Shown here: piece by piece, positions 11,716 to 25,676 of the stretch
Numbering within the stretch: the stretch's first letter is position 1
How the letters are laid out: each line of letters begins with the position of its first letter
Assembly: GCF_000203795.2 (NCBI RefSeq)
Contig: NW_006281099.1
Coordinates: forward strand, 2,731,774 to 2,795,773
Origin: Batrachochytrium dendrobatidis JAM81
Taxonomy: Eukaryota > Chytridiomycota > Chytridiomycetes > Rhizophydiales
DNA: 64,000 nt
Direction of reading: 5' to 3'
Notes under the pieces: generated by a model
What the model was told of the DNA's origin: nothing
What the model saw: the letters and a program-made list of their open reading frames with translations, nothing else
The model's database searches: none
Program-made: the position numbers and the translations under genes

Positions 11716-14126
11716 TTATAGACTCTCAAACTGCTGATCTTCACTCCATCGCTCATGAGGTTCTGGACTATCCATTCCAGCATCATATCCTCCCTCTGTC
11801 TTTAAAAAGTCTAGATTCGATAGTTCCACATCCCATGCTTTGGCTTCATCCGCATCGTTTAGCAGTCGTCGGAGTCCAGGCGCTTTTCCCCATGTATTGT
11901 CTTCTTCTCTCTGGTTGAGCCATTTCACAAGCAGCAGCAATGCTGCTGCCAGTCCTGTAGATACAGCACACATCACACATACTATTGGGTAGGTGGGTGC
12001 TTCAGAACTCCGAAATAAATCTGGCTGTCCAGCAAGTGCAATCCCAAGGGAATTACCAAATACTACAGTTAGTGCTGCTGCTGTCGCTCTACTTGTATCT
12101 CCTTGTGCTTTTTCCATTGCATAAGACAAGATGGATGGCACAGCTGTGATCAATCCTCCTGCCGCTGGAATCAATCCTATAAAATACCGTGCTGGCCCTG
12201 CTCCTGGATATTTGGGTGGTAGCATGGCCATAAAGAAAAACCCAACACTAGATGTCAGCAGTGGAATTGCACCGTGTATCGCACGCTCGCCGCTGTTGTC
12301 TGAATGAAAAGATACTCCTAATGCAACAACACTTGCTAAAAGATACGGTGCAGTGGACAACAGAATGGCTGGAATGTTACCATTGTCATTATCTGAAATA
12401 ATAATATCAAGTTCGCCTCCAGTGACATTTCTCAGATCAGATGGATTAAATTCAAACGATGTTACCACAACTTCAGGACTAAGGATGATCAGGCAATCCA
12501 ATGCGACGGACGCCAAAAAAAAAATCAATGCCAGCAGCCAATATCGCGGATCTTTGACAATATCTAAAAGCTGAATCATATGAAACTTGAAAATGGGTTC
12601 CTTGGTTTTTTTGGTAATCCCTGTAATCAATAGGTTGGTATCATCCTCGGCTCCATCGCGACCACGTGAAGCAGCCAGTACTCTGTCGGCTGTAGATAGA
12701 AAATGACATGTTTCCGGAAAACTAGGTAATAGCATTCTAAAACTCAATGTTAATATCAAAACATATCACTCGCTATTGAACATACGTGGATAAACCAACT
12801 TCAATCTTTAAATATGGCTCTCTGATCAACATTTTAAACCGTACAAAGTGATGCATCCCATTGTCACTCCGAGAAGTCCTTGAACAATAAATGTCCTGTC
12901 AATATAAGAGTGTTAAATCTACATGATACAATAAGAAAAACACCCATAGTATCACACACCACTGCCATCCTGCCAATCCCATTACACCATCTGCACGTGC
13001 TAGATAATGTGTAATAAGTCCAGATGCAGAAGATACGGCGGTTGCTGATGAAATAATATACGAAAATCGTGTTGCAAGCTCCTCCTTTGTGTAAAATGAG
13101 ACTACATATAGTAGAATGCAAGGTACAAATCTACAGCAAAATACAAAATAAATGATTGGTATAAATACTGCAATATTCAAACACACTATCTGATGTTGTA
13201 GACATGCCGAGCGATCATGACACACAGCACATACCCAGCCTGAACAATTCCAAGAAAAATGCGAGTCACTAAAAATCCAGCAAAATTGGATGTGCTTGCT
13301 GTTGTTGCAGCAATCAATCCCCATGAAAAAAAACATCTAGTATTTATCAAATTAATCTCAAAAAATTAACGTACATTCGGTAGATTTAAATCAACTCTTA
13401 CATTGCTGTCATACACAACACATTGATTCAACGTTGATCCATGAAATACACAAACAACATTAGTAACTATGTTTTAATAAAAGTATCATTTGGTAATCTC
13501 AACACAATGCTTTTCTTACCAAACCAACGTGATGAACCTATCAATCTAAACGTAAGGGTTGCTGGAAGTGCAAACAAAATCGATCCTATAATGTATACCC
13601 ACAACGGTTATTTCAAACAGATTCATCAACTATTTATATCACTATTAAACTCGCACAGTTTTACTCATACACTCCAATGTAGTCAAAAGTTTAATGAATC
13701 TAAACCCACCAATACTAAATGATATCAAAGCCCAACTAAAGTCACTATTGTTCATGTCAAGGTCTTTTGCCAAACCTGCTCTTGTTGTAGGGTTTGTAAG
13801 ACGAGTATTAAGTTGTACAGACCGATCCTAAACAGTCACATATAATTTTAATGAGATTAAACAGTTAGAGTAGCCCGCAATATAGTTTAAACATTGACAA
13901 CATGTCATGTAAGCCACGCGTTTTAATATGGACAATATTGTTGAATTGACAGGATAATACAAGTCAGTGTATTCTCTTTAGAATGGCATTTTAGATGCTT
14001 GACAGTATCAATTGGTATATTGGAACCTACTAGCAAGATACTAAGATACAACACAGCCAAGAATGGAATCAATTTCTTATCGAGTGTCTTGACAAGCTCG
14101 CGCTCTTGAGGGTCGTATTCAACCAT
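11716..14126 (-). CDS. Major facilitator transporter, anion:cation symporter (allantoate permease) family
   Basis: About nine minus-strand exons are present; ATG lies at 14124-14126 and TAA at 11716. The spliced N-terminus has the family signature: ERELVKTLDKKLIPFL, then LYLSILLDRSVQLNTRL, then FSWALISFSIG. Further on are GSSRWFG, FLVTRIFLGIVQAGFVPC and GLAGWQWTFIVQGLLG. The C-terminal half carries about six more membrane segments (such as YWLLALIFFLASVALDCLII and TAAALTVVFGNSLGIALAG) and an acidic cytoplasmic tail. Relatives (Dal5, Tna1, Vht1) import small anions such as allantoate, nicotinate, vitamins or dipeptides; the substrate here cannot be inferred. One junction between about 12760 and 12840 could not be phased with confidence and may hide a micro-exon. 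Confidence 0.85.
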
Positions 14127-14465
14127 ATTTCCACGCTATAGTGTTTTAGTAAAAAATCAAAAGCAAGTTTATCCTGTAGATTTGATTCCATATACAAGTG
14201 CAACTCGTGATTTCTTGGCAATGTTTGGCTTCCATTAGACTGATGAATAGAATCTATCCTGCACACAACAGTCATAAACACCAAATTTAAAAAGACAAAA
14301 ACTACTTTTTAATCTACAGAATTCATGCGTTACGCATGCAACTTTCCAGCCAGAACAACAACTCTCGACACTTTCAATGATCTCAACGAGTAGCCCAAGA
14401 ATGGAAACGCGTTTCAACTTTTAGGTTTTGACGGTTAGCTTCCGATTTATGCTGACTTTCACACG
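14127..14465. other. Divergent upstream region
   Basis: This is 340 bp between the starts of the MFS transporter (-) and the sorting nexin (+). It should hold both promoters. No recognisable motif, repeat or RNA gene is seen. Confidence 0.4.
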
Positions 14466-17400
14466 ATGGCACACTGGACCGGAGCTTTATTTCCTAGCAG
14501 TAACAACAGCATTGCTACCAGCATTACTGATAGGTCGGGTGATACGGAAGAGCAGAGTTTGAATATTAGCGAGGAGAGTGTTTATCATTCTGCTGTAGAA
14601 CTGCTTACCAACAGAACATTAGGCTCTCGTGCAAATACTGTGTCGATTGCCGACTCCGCTACTACTGTTGCTACTACTGTTGCTACCACTATTTCAACCC
14701 CATCCGACATCACTGGCTGCACTCCAACAACTACAAGCTTTGCAAATACTGCATTCGAGTTTGGACTACCAACTCCTAAACCAGGTGAAATAGCTGCTAT
14801 TGTTGGTATGGCAGGCATGCATCCACCACAAGGTCTTGATCATCTTTTGGATCGACCATCAACCTCTTCTTCAATCGTTACACGAACTCCGAAACCAACG
14901 AGAGCGTTGGGCTTTAAGGAGTCGCTTTCCAAGAGTGGCGTAGAGAAGGATGGTGAGTTGAGCCATGCTGCTCATGGCATCAATCATCAGTATCATCGTG
15001 ATGAGCAAGGCAATTGTAGTATACAAGATGGACAAAGTAGTCAAAATTCAGACACCTTTCCGAAAGCAACCAATGCTCAAAGTATCAGTCTGTCCAGCAG
15101 CACTGACGACAGTGCTACCAATGATGAGATTGACAGCAGTGATCCAGTTCATAACATCACCATCAACTCTTGGCTATTTCCAAGAACCTCTCTGCCAACC
15201 CAAGTCCCTCATCCACGCTATTCCTTCATGATTACCAGCGAAACAGCTGATGGTCCGCTGATGGATCTGGTCACGGTGTATCGGGCGGAGGTACTTTTTG
15301 ATTATACTCCGACCACATTTGTAGATCCCGACGGGTCAGGAGATAATGCTGTTACTCCAATCTCGCTCACTGCTGGAGAAATCGTGAGTGTTTTTGGAAA
15401 CAACAGTGTTGGCTTTACCGATACTGCCACTGGCGAGTTTTGGAGGAGTAGCAGAGCTGAACCTGTTCATCACAATCTGGACATTGTCAGCGATGTCAAT
15501 GTTTCTGGCGGGTGGTGTCATGTCGAACGAAAGGATGGCCAAAACGGATATGCTCCCATTGCTTATCTCAAGGTGAAAATTTGACATTCTAATTATTACT
15601 GTTGATCTGGTTAGAGTGCCTTGTAACTGACATGTAGTCTATATTTCCAAAACAATAAATGTGCGGATTTAGTTTGAAACACCAGAGCTTGCGCAAGCAG
15701 ACGACCTTCCAGAGCGAGCTAATTTACGAAACAGTGCACATGGTCTTGTTATAGATTCTAAACCCCATCATCGCCTTTCTGCAGGAAATTATCTGACATC
15801 TTTCCCCGCACCTCCAACAGATCCATCTTTAGAAATGTATCTTGACAACCATCAGACACCACCCATTGCACTAGCAAACATCTTGAGTTCAGCCAAAGTA
15901 GGAACATCTTTTCAGTCCATGTGGTCATCCATATTCCAAAACAACAACGCTTTACGTGAATTTATTTTACGTGGACCGGTAGTTGATCCGTCAGCAGTCA
16001 TTCGTCAGCGAATCCAAAGCACCATTTCAACTTACAATAGTCCATATGATCGTGTCATGTCGGTAATCCCCTCATGCTATGTGATTGAGAGCAAAAACAA
16101 CGGTACCATGCATTGGAAACCTCAAATTGAACCCTTCAAAGTAAGTGTACACTCTCCTCGTCGCTGTCGTCGCACTACAGCTAGCAAACGCGAAGAATTT
16201 GTGCTTTACAAGATTACAACCATGTTCGTGTCAAATCGTGCAGATGAACACGATGCAGATACAAGTGTCACTGTAGAGCGTCGATACAACGATTTTACCT
16301 TTCTCCACTCATATTTAGAGACCATTTTCCCTGTAAGTACGGTTGTGACGCTGCCTGCTGCACTTCCTCCAAGACACTCGACTCAATCTCGATTTGACGA
16401 AGCCCATGTAAACGAACGCAGACGCGGACTTCAGTTATACTTGGATCAAATTTCCCGTCATCCCATTTTTAGATCTGAAGATATTGTCATGCAATTTTTG
16501 ACTACTTGCAGCATTGAAACAGATCTTGCCGAAATTGATGAAGGGCATTGGCCCTTGGATAGCGAGTCATCTGTTGTTTCTGCCAATAGTGGCGAGGTAA
16601 TTACTATTTTGATGGCATGTATTTCATTTTAAACACTAACCGATTTGCTTGATGAATACTGTAGTGGAGACTTGCATATGACATTCCTCGCATTTCTAAC
16701 CCAACATATAGCTTCTTTGAGCATGTTATTGTTCCCGAAACTGCAGCTTATAACTCGTTAAGTTTGTAAGTCAACTATCAACATGAATGCGTTGCATAGT
16801 TTCAAATAGAACTTGTTTGTACAGTGTAACTGACTTTTATTCCATAATCTTAGATCAACATTTAAACTGCGCGGAGTCGAGTCTATTTCAGATGCACTAG
16901 CCAATCGCCTTTCGCCCTTTATTGACGCAACACTCACCTATCAATCCCACATTGTTGGACTGCACGACGTCTATCTTAAAATGTCAGATGCACTTCTCAG
17001 TACGGGCCGACTGCTTTCCCGCACTGGTGACAATCAGCCTGGCTGTTGGAACCCTTCATGCAACGATTGCGGACTCATTGGTGATGCAATGATTGCTGCA
17101 AGCTTACAGCTTAAGCATATTTCCGATGTGCATCAATCACACGGAACAAGATCTCTAGAATCATTTGTGCAAAGCACTAAACAGATTAAATCAGCAATGA
17201 GTCCGTTACGATCGTTAACCAACATGTTCAAAACTGTGACAAAAACAGTTCTGCAACAAGAGCACCAAAAGAGTGGGCTTGAAAGTGTGCATGATCCTGC
17301 TTTGGAGTCTCGCCCTAGTGCAAATTCGGGCTTGTCGCATTCTACCACACCCAATCCAAATGGGTTACCTGAACCACGGCTGTTTTCTCGATCGCATCCA

Positions 17401-17664
17401 CCCAATCAGCAGTCTGAGCTAGGCACACATCGACGCCCCATCCAAGCTAGATCAGAACTTCCTCGTAACAATACCCAACAACGAGCGGCTGTGGTTCTTG
17501 CTGTTGCCGAATCCGAGGCGGTACAAGCCCATTCTGAAAAAATGTTTATGATTGAAGATGCAATGTCGACGTGGCTAGATGGTGAAATCGAGATGCACGA
17601 AAAACTTTTAAAACGACTTCGTGCCGCCAAAGAAATATTCCGCGGACCTAATCAGCGACTTTAA
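14466..17664 (+). CDS. SH3-PX-BAR sorting nexin (SNX9/18/33 type)
   Basis: Four exons (14466-15572, 15673-16596, 16665-16765, 16854-17664) join in phase to give 980 residues. A Ser/Thr-rich N-terminus of about 265 residues is followed by an SH3 domain (about 271-369: YRAEVLFDYTPT ... GGWCHVERKDGQNGYAP). A PX domain (about 545-650) follows, with the phosphoinositide-binding core VERRYNDFTFLHSYL and the proline loop LPAALPPR. The rest is a helical BAR-like region (LRGVESISDALANRL, then a C-terminal coil). SNX9-type proteins couple membrane curvature to actin and dynamin in endocytosis and cytokinesis. In animals the order is SH3, linker, PX, BAR, as here. The PX call is firm; BAR is inferred from position and helical character. 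The C-terminal region contains a Ser/Pro-rich insert around 17260-17440. Confidence 0.85.
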
Positions 17665-18316
17665 TGTTATTACAAGTCGAAACAACAGTATGCAGTTAGA
17701 TGTGTCTGCATTGATCACATGTTGAACCCATTCAGCAAGAATCCATGAAAAATGAAAATTTAGTGTATCTGAATTCACAGCTAGCGATAATGGAAGGGAT
17801 AGAGAAATCCCATATTTTTAGTTGTACAAAACTCCACATTCGTCATGTTTTAAACACACGTTGATGGCATCAAACACGTTATTTCAGTCTTTTGGAAGCA
17901 AAGGGTTTTTGTTTGTAACCATGTACGACTGTTTCAGATTAGCATACAGACTATATGACTGAAACGTGTATCAAGATCAACAGACTCACCAACAGTCTTT
18001 AGACCAAATGAGTGGCTTTGTCCTATATTGAGCCGAGAAGATCAGCAAACAGGTCGTGTCAGATGGTCATCGTGGTATAGGAAACACGATCAATAGATAC
18101 TTCTGCCATTCAAATCAACAATCCATCAATATTTGCAAAATAGCATCGCTAGAGATGATAGATGCTGACAATGTCTCATGTTTATTTATTTGATATCTCC
18201 ATTATCATCAGCTGTGAGGGTGAATATATTACATAATTCATTATGTGTGTGCAATACAAAAACTAACTGGGGTGATAGTCGTTATAGATGATTTAAATCA
18301 TTATCGTCTTCAAAAG
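17665..18316. other. Convergent intergenic region
   Basis: About 650 bp lie between the sorting-nexin and MAPKKK stops. The DNA is AT-rich and no open frame of interest or repeat is visible. Confidence 0.4.
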
Positions 18317-21300
18317 TCAACGCAGCTCAGTATCTGATAAACAAGTCTCTGATTGTATGGCATTTTTGTCAAAGTCGGGAGAGACGTGGTTGATGTGATG
18401 GACAACAGTCGATGCATCGGTAAACCCAAACTGCGGGTTCGACACGTCGGGAATAATTGTTTGGACATTGTTTGATGGCAATGACTCGAGAGATATAGGA
18501 ACTATTGCAAAGGAGTAGTCGGTTTCAATACCCAACTTGGTAGATCCATCAAGTGTGTCCGTATTAGTGTAGTGCTCGGATATGACATCGTCATCTGAAT
18601 GGGTGGAGATATGGCACAGTGATTCATCACGCTCCGCCTGAAATGTTTGATACATTTGACGACACTCGCTCGGTTTAGTCTGGCAATCATCATTGTCATC
18701 AGCGTCCAATAATACCAAATCCTGCACCTCATTGTCGGCATCAGTCACAGCAATGTTTTGACTGCCATCTTCCTGTTCAGCGCCTTCATATATATCTTCT
18801 ACTTTGTCTACTTCGCCATCATCCTCATATATGTCTTCCTCGAGTTCATACTCATCTTCGTCTATCGATGTGCCAGAAGACATCAGATCCATAAGCTGTT
18901 TCCGCTGAATTGCTTCCTCCTTGTACGCTCTAAAGTCAAACGTGGTTGGATCAAACAGGCAAAACGGGTGCATCTCCAACTCGGCTGCCGTTGGCCGCTC
19001 TTCGGGATTAATAACAAACGTTTTGGTTAAAAAGTCTGTTCCCATAGAACTGAGATGCTCAGGCAAGGGCGGTTTGTCTTCTCTGCCCAATCGCCACATG
19101 GTCTGAACTTCGTCCAATTGTCTCCAAGGATGATTACCAGTAAACATCTCCAACACCACACATCCTAGACTCCATATATCCACTTTTGCAGAATAGCCTT
19201 TGGACTTGATTACTTCCGGCGCCATCCAATACACTGACCCTTGAATCGACATACGAGAGTTATATCGGTATGCCATTTGATGCTTATTCTTTTTGGAAAT
19301 GCCAAAATCGGATATCTTGGCCCATCCATCCTCGTCAATAAGAATATTTCCACCTTTGATGTCTCGATGAATAATCAACCGCTCATGCAGATATCTGAGA
19401 CCATTCAGGACTTGTGATACAATGCTTTGAATCAGCGGTTCTTCAAAGTTTCCCATTACAGCCAATGCAGTAGAAACAGATCCACCCGACACGTACTCGA
19501 GAAAAACACTGATAAAATCCGTTTCGACGTCAAACCCAAGGTATCGCACAATGTTTTCATGATCAAGATCCTTGAGTAATGAAATTTCACGATGCAAAGC
19601 CTCGAGCATCTTGCGTCGTGCTTTAGCTACAGCTTCGTCATGTGTAGAGTGATGAAGCTTACGAGATGATGTCGAATCACCGCTGCTACGAGAAAATGTT
19701 CTGACTCGATAAGTTGGTGATGGAACTTGCTTGACTGCCATAATCTCTCCAGTTTCACAGTTAACACCATAAAACACCTTTCCAAATGAGCCAGCACCAA
19801 TCAATGGCCCTTTAATCCATTGCACATTGCGTGGTGTATCTGGATGAGTAGCGAATGTGTGCTGATAGTCATTGATTGAATCGCTTCTTTCTAAGCATGA
19901 CAAGCCATTCGCGGACAATGCTTGGCCATCCGCAAATACCTTGGATAAACCAGTCAATTCTTCCTCAGACTCAGAGTCTTCATCCATATCAAACTCATCA
20001 TCACTAGAATCCTCTATTTTAGACATGGCCTCCTGCTCGTCATCGGCATCATTGTGAAAATGATCAAGCGTTCCATCAATGTCAGCACTACGCGTACGAC
20101 GTTTAACAGGCTTGTGAAATTGATTTTTAAATGAACCTTCTATTCTAACTTTGGAATCGTTCAAAGATGTCAAATCAATACTAGGAGCCCTTAGTGAGGG
20201 AACATGAAGTGAAGTGTCTGTTAAATCGGCAGTAGTGGTCTGATTGTGTGAAATAAGCTCATTAGTGTTACCACCTTTCGTTTCTTCTGACAAATGGTAT
20301 CGATTGGGAAGTTGCGTGTTTGATTTCAAGGTGTTGTTGAGCAAAGACAAGTCATCTGATACAAAGTTTTCAGTAGAGATTAGATCGTCAGACTCAAGTG
20401 GTAGTGGGGCAGTTGAAATGAGTTTAACAGCGGTAGAAACATCATCGGATGCTTTCAATTCATGGAGACTATTAGAATACTGTTCACTCGTACGGTGATC
20501 AGAGAGTTTAGAGCTTGTTTTACTATTTATGTTTTCCTCTGTTTCCTCACTGATCGTAGAGGGAAGCGTATCAGGCTTGAGTTTGATTGACGTCGTGTCA
20601 TTGTGCAGTAGATCCATCGACTCTTCAATCACTGCTGGCTCAAGATGTAAAGAGCCTGCCTGATCAGGTGTGAATGGATTTGATGATGCATCTGCTTCAA
20701 AAGATTCCCAAGGCACAGGATGGGCTGAGATATCATAAGTGCTCGATAGCAGCTTTTTAGTCATATTTTGGTTATGTTGCTGCTGAAGCTGAATTCGACT
20801 TGTGCGTTTCATAGTTACGGTTTCCCTAACAATCACCGGTAAGGTTTTATCACCTGATTTTTGACTAATTTTTGCTGGCTTAAGTTGCTCGATACCTGGG
20901 AAATATTTTTCTAAATTATTTGCGATTTCGTGGGTTGGAGGCCGATCGCCAAAAAAGCTTTCCAGCTTTTTTGTACTTCGTAAATTTACAGCGCCAGTAT
21001 AATCGGGATCAAACCGACTGGTAATGTGGGGTGCGTTACGACTAATAGTAGATGCTCGGGAGGATCCCACACGGATAGAAAATCTTGAATTATTGCGCTG
21101 GTGTTTCTCAAAAGGAGCATTAAGCATATTTGAGCCATCAGTAGGCACAGACTCGCCAAAGAAACTAGCAAGTTTTTGAATGGATCGTGTCTCTTTGACA
21201 TCGGACAATGTGTTTGATAGCGCTGGATCTAAATCCGAGTCAAATTGTGATGATCCTATAGAATCCACTTCAGCAGAAGACTTGTGCAACGAATCCAAAT

Positions 21301-24300
21301 GCTTTTTAGACTTTCCACGAGGCAGAGACGTATGCCGCACAGGAGTGACTGGGGTGTATTTTGATTTTATCAAATTTTTTGATGTTGAAGTGGAGCGAGG
21401 AGATGGCTTTGAATTACCAGCAGAACTAGATGAAGATGGTCCTGGCTTTTTTCTGGAAGTTTTGGGAGAAGGTCCGTCAAGCAGTTCAACCAATGCATCT
21501 ACAGGGACAATGGGTGCCGCAGCACGACGACTTGAAGGACGTGCTCGGGGAACAGAGCTGCGAGAACGTGGCAACTCCAACATGAGATGGCTGCGATAAG
21601 GATGATCTGGATTTAAACAAATTTCCATTAAAGTGGCATCGTCAATACTTGTATCTCGAACAAACCGATTTGTATTGAGCGTACTTTGCTCAATATACAA
21701 CTCATAGCGGTCATGAGATTTGATATTGAATTTAGCAAGTATTTTTTCTCGAATCTTGGCAGGGTCCTGCATTCCAGAAACATCAAAAATGTGAGATTGT
21801 CGCCGAACGTCATAGACTCTAATACATTTTGCGCGGATTCCTTCAAGATTCATGATATCATCTCTATAGGTTGGAGAAATAGGTGAAGTTGGACCAGAAG
21901 CCAGCAATCCTTTGGCAGATCGCCGCTTGCTGTCTCCAAATCTCTTTTCATTAAGCGCATGAGTAGTTCTAATATCAGGGGTTTTTCGTGAAGAAACCGT
22001 GCTACTTGCTACGGAAGACATTTCACCATTAGAAGTTGCAAAACTATGCTCAGTGCGACCAGAAGGAGATAATGGGTTGGATACTCTAGTGTAATCGCCA
22101 TCCAACATAGCCAATGCAATAGCTCCAGCACTTCTCAAGTCCATTGGCTTGATAGACGATGATCTTGGTGTAATAACTGGAAATGAGCCAATAGTTGCTC
22201 CTCGGAAAGTAGGATTTGGAGATGGAGTTCGACGAGGAAAGCCACCACTAAGGAGTTCAGGGGACTCCTCACCACTATTTTGCAAAGGACTCAGTGCTTG
22301 TGGATTCAACTCATCTATATCTTGCTTAATAGGACTGTTGTTTACAGTCGGACGAGAGAAATTAAACAAACTCCGTAAAGCAAAATGGCCAGTATTAATG
22401 ACCAAAGGAGGATCGTTGTATCCAAGATCGGTGCGGATTTGTGGTAAGCGCGATTGTACGGGTTTTACTGTAAAATCGTTTCGATCTTCAATTGATGACT
22501 ATAAAAAGCATGACTCTACATTAGAAACACATTTAAAATTGCCAAATAAACCAAAGCAATGTTACATACAAATTCTTCATCAAAACCAGAACTATTTCGA
22601 TCTCGTAATTTTGGTTGTTTTGGAAGGGTTGTGTCCATGACAGTAATATCTGCTACTGAGCCTACGCCAACAGAAGAACCTGTATCTGGTGTTTGCAATT
22701 CCCAGGGAGTCACTTCAAATGTCTCCCACGGAGTGACTTCGGACCGCGATACTGCTGATTCTGGACCTTTAAGATTTGTATAACTTCGTCTTGCTTCCAT
22801 TTCAATCTCGTGTGTATCTAAACGCAATGAAAATGATACATTTTGTTTTGAATCTACACTTGATGCACTACTGTGTGTGTTAACTGGTCTAATTACATCA
22901 CTTCCAGCTATAAATGGAGTAGAAACAGATCCCGGTATACTGGCTGCAGTGAAATAAGCTTGTTTAGTCAAGCATAAGTTATCTGGATCGATGGGAGTGC
23001 TATAGGCGGGAACTTGAGAAATGTTTTGCGATAAAACGGATGGACTGCTGCCTTTTAAATATGCATTATTCCTTAAAGGGTTAGTATCAGATAACCCCTG
23101 ACTAGTTCCAATAATGGGAGAAATAGATGATCCTCTTATTGAAAACTCTGTTGGATGTGGATGGCTGCTCAAGGTAGAGTCTTTAAGCTTTGAATCTGGG
23201 GATTGAGGTGGTGCCAGGTCTAAAGGCACATATGCAATAGTGTTACTGGTCAACACCATAGGTGAGCTACGTGGACTGCGTGGAGGAATAATAGGGTTTC
23301 CAGACTCTCCTTTAAGAAAAAGGTCACTCTTGGGTTGATTATAACCAGTATGGCCACCGAGAGTAGAGATGGAATGGTGTGGTTGTGAAACATTGATCGA
23401 AGCTTTGCTTGAACTAGAATGGGGAATCGCAATTGGGGCACCTTGATTAGGATCAAGCAAAAGCAGTGTATGTGTTGCAGATCCTGAAGCAGCAGGATTG
23501 ATATCGGATGATTGTGTGGACTGGCGAAGTCCAGCAGTTCCTAAATACGAACCAGCAAAGAGATTGGATGCAGACAAGGTTTTCTTGTGGGAAGCAGCCA
23601 TTCGAATAGGAGATCTAGCTCTGTTGTAGACAAAGGCAGGACTAGCAGAAACCGAACGGTCTTGAACAGTTGGAGTAGTGCAATTGATGCCAGCAACACC
23701 GATGGGGGTTTTGTAAAGATGAGCATGTTGTGCTTGATGAATCCGATCCTCATCACTGTGATGTCGCGCAGATGGTTTGGATTCGTTTACTTGACTTGCT
23801 AAAGAATGATTCATGGCTTCAGAGACTGCATGAGAGACCAAGTCATTATATGAAACAGCTCTTATGATCTGCAGTATACGAGTGCGGTCTGGTAAGCTCA
23901 CTATGCCCATGTCTTTTAATGTAGAGTAAGACAGAGTCGTGAGCTTCTGTCCATGAATGCCATGTAGCACAAACAGAGTCTTGTACTGGCCAAGCCCATT
24001 CTCCTCCAGTATCCGTTGTACCCAGTGAGTATCCCATGCTACCGACAATGGATCACCGCTTGATGCTAGAACTGCTGGTGAGCACGAAGAACCAGCACTG
24101 GGAAAAACTGAATTCATCCTATGAGGAGATACACTATGGCCTCTTGAAGGTAATGCTGGTGAAGTGGGTGCTGACAAGTATGTGGATGGTTTAGATGGAG
24201 TTGTGGGCAATGGTTTGACTGACGATAGTGATGCAGACCTGGTTAATGTATAGCTTTTTGTAGTTGTTGGTGCTTCAGAGCAAATGCCTATATCATTAGT

Positions 24301-24411
24301 AGCATCAAGAGGCTTTGAAGTATTTGCTGTTATGCTAGCAACAGCTGTAGTTTCCAATGGCATAGTGCTGACTGCTGGACTGTCGGGAATATTATCTATT
24401 GAGGATCCCAT
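18317..24411 (-). CDS. MAP kinase kinase kinase with SAM and Ras-association domains (BCK1/STE11 type)
   Basis: Two long exons (24411-22570 and 22498-18317) join in phase 0 to give 2007 residues, larger than yeast Ste11 (about 720) or Bck1 (about 1480). A SAM domain occupies about 127-195 (WVQRILEENGLGQYKTLF). A Ras-association/ubiquitin-like domain lies near 836-926 (KCIRVYDVRRQSHIFDV ... PYRSHLMLEL). The kinase domain lies near 1508-1800. It has P-loop GAGSFGKV, lysine in MAVKQV, HRDIKGGN, DFGISKK and MAPEV, so all catalytic residues are present. Kinase features such as LKDLDHENIVRYLGF and GYSAKVDIWSLGCVVLEMF are closest to Bck1, the cell-wall-integrity MAPKKK. About 45 extra residues, rich in Ser and Arg, follow the catalytic Lys. 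The C-terminal 200 residues are very acidic. The rest is disordered Ser/Thr-rich sequence. Confidence 0.93.
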
Positions 24412-25676
24412 GACTAGAATATAAAAGCAGTGGTTGAAGTTATTTAAAGGGATAGCACTAGTGATTGAAGTGGTTCTATGCGAGTTGTAGATTGTTGGTG
24501 GAAATTCATTACCATGGAATGTCTTGATGTTGGAGCTGTATTTGTTGTTTCTGTAACAATATTTTATTCACAACTTGAACTCACTCGAGGTACTCAACCA
24601 AATGAATGTTGGCTAAACTCAATCTACCCGAGTATCAGACTGCTCAACACTGCTTTCAAAGACTTGTCTAGACTTTAACTATCATGACAAGACAGCTTTG
24701 GTGGTTTGTGAACTCGACTACTTGCGATGAATTCAACATCAGTTGGTTCTTCAATCCTAAAAACTGCTAGCCCATCTACATGTTGCAAGACAGCATCCAA
24801 CCTAAGCTATCTACTACCTTGAATGACACGGTACTTGAAATGATCCGAGTCTATTCAAAGTTCCAAGTGCCAACTGATTGATTGATATGGGCACTACTGA
24901 GGCCATAATGCATTTATTGGCAACTGATTTCAATCCTAACAGGACTTGCAACCTTGGACTAAAACACAAACGTACCTGAGATTAGAATACAAGATGAGTT
25001 TGTACACAGCTTGAAAATAGTCGATTGCAATGGATGGATCTGGTAGCTACAATGCATGGTTATTTCAAGAGGTAGTTTTCAAAACTATAGCGTGTTTCAT
25101 ATGATGAAGTGTATTGAATCAATGTCAATTTCTAGCAAGTACAACAAATATTTAATCATTGTATATTCCAAATACAAAAGTGCTCCATTCATGTGGACAC
25201 TGCTGCAATAAACACCCTTTATCCACCTTTATGAATACACCATCAGTATTACATCTCTTGGAGGGCTGTCAAACTACCGACTCCAACAATTTTCAAATTA
25301 TATACTTGGAGTTGGATCTTTATTTTTACAGGTCCTCTATACATTCCAGTTCTAAAACTGCATTTGTAAATGTTAATCACCTTTTTAGTGGTCAAGTTTA
25401 GACAATCGTGGCATTTGAGTTCACCTTATCGTGAGTCGAGTATTTAAACCCACAATGGTGTTCATGACGGATTAAACTGAGTTCAAAAAAATAATGGATC
25501 AACTACTAGCCACATAATGTAATCTAATTGACAGATTATGATGCTAAATGTAGTTGACTGATACGCTTGCTAGTGCAAGATGTTGTTCAGAAATGGGCAA
25601 TAATTCAACTTGCCTCGTAAAACTGACTGCAGATTATCATTGCTTTTTCTATACTCTTGGATTTATCTTGATAGCA
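24412..25676. other. Long intergenic region
   Basis: 1.26 kb lie upstream of both the MAPKKK (-) and PLP1 (+). Short open frames (24478-24678, 25159-25401) show no domain or splice partner. A degenerate right-end-like TIR sequence occurs near 25180-25207 but has no convincing partner. Nothing else is recognised. Confidence 0.35.

Noticed and set aside
25180..25207. Right-end-like TIR sequence (gtgctccattcatgtggacac)
   Set aside because: It lacks a matching left end, internal blocks and a clean TA flank, so it is too diverged to call an element.
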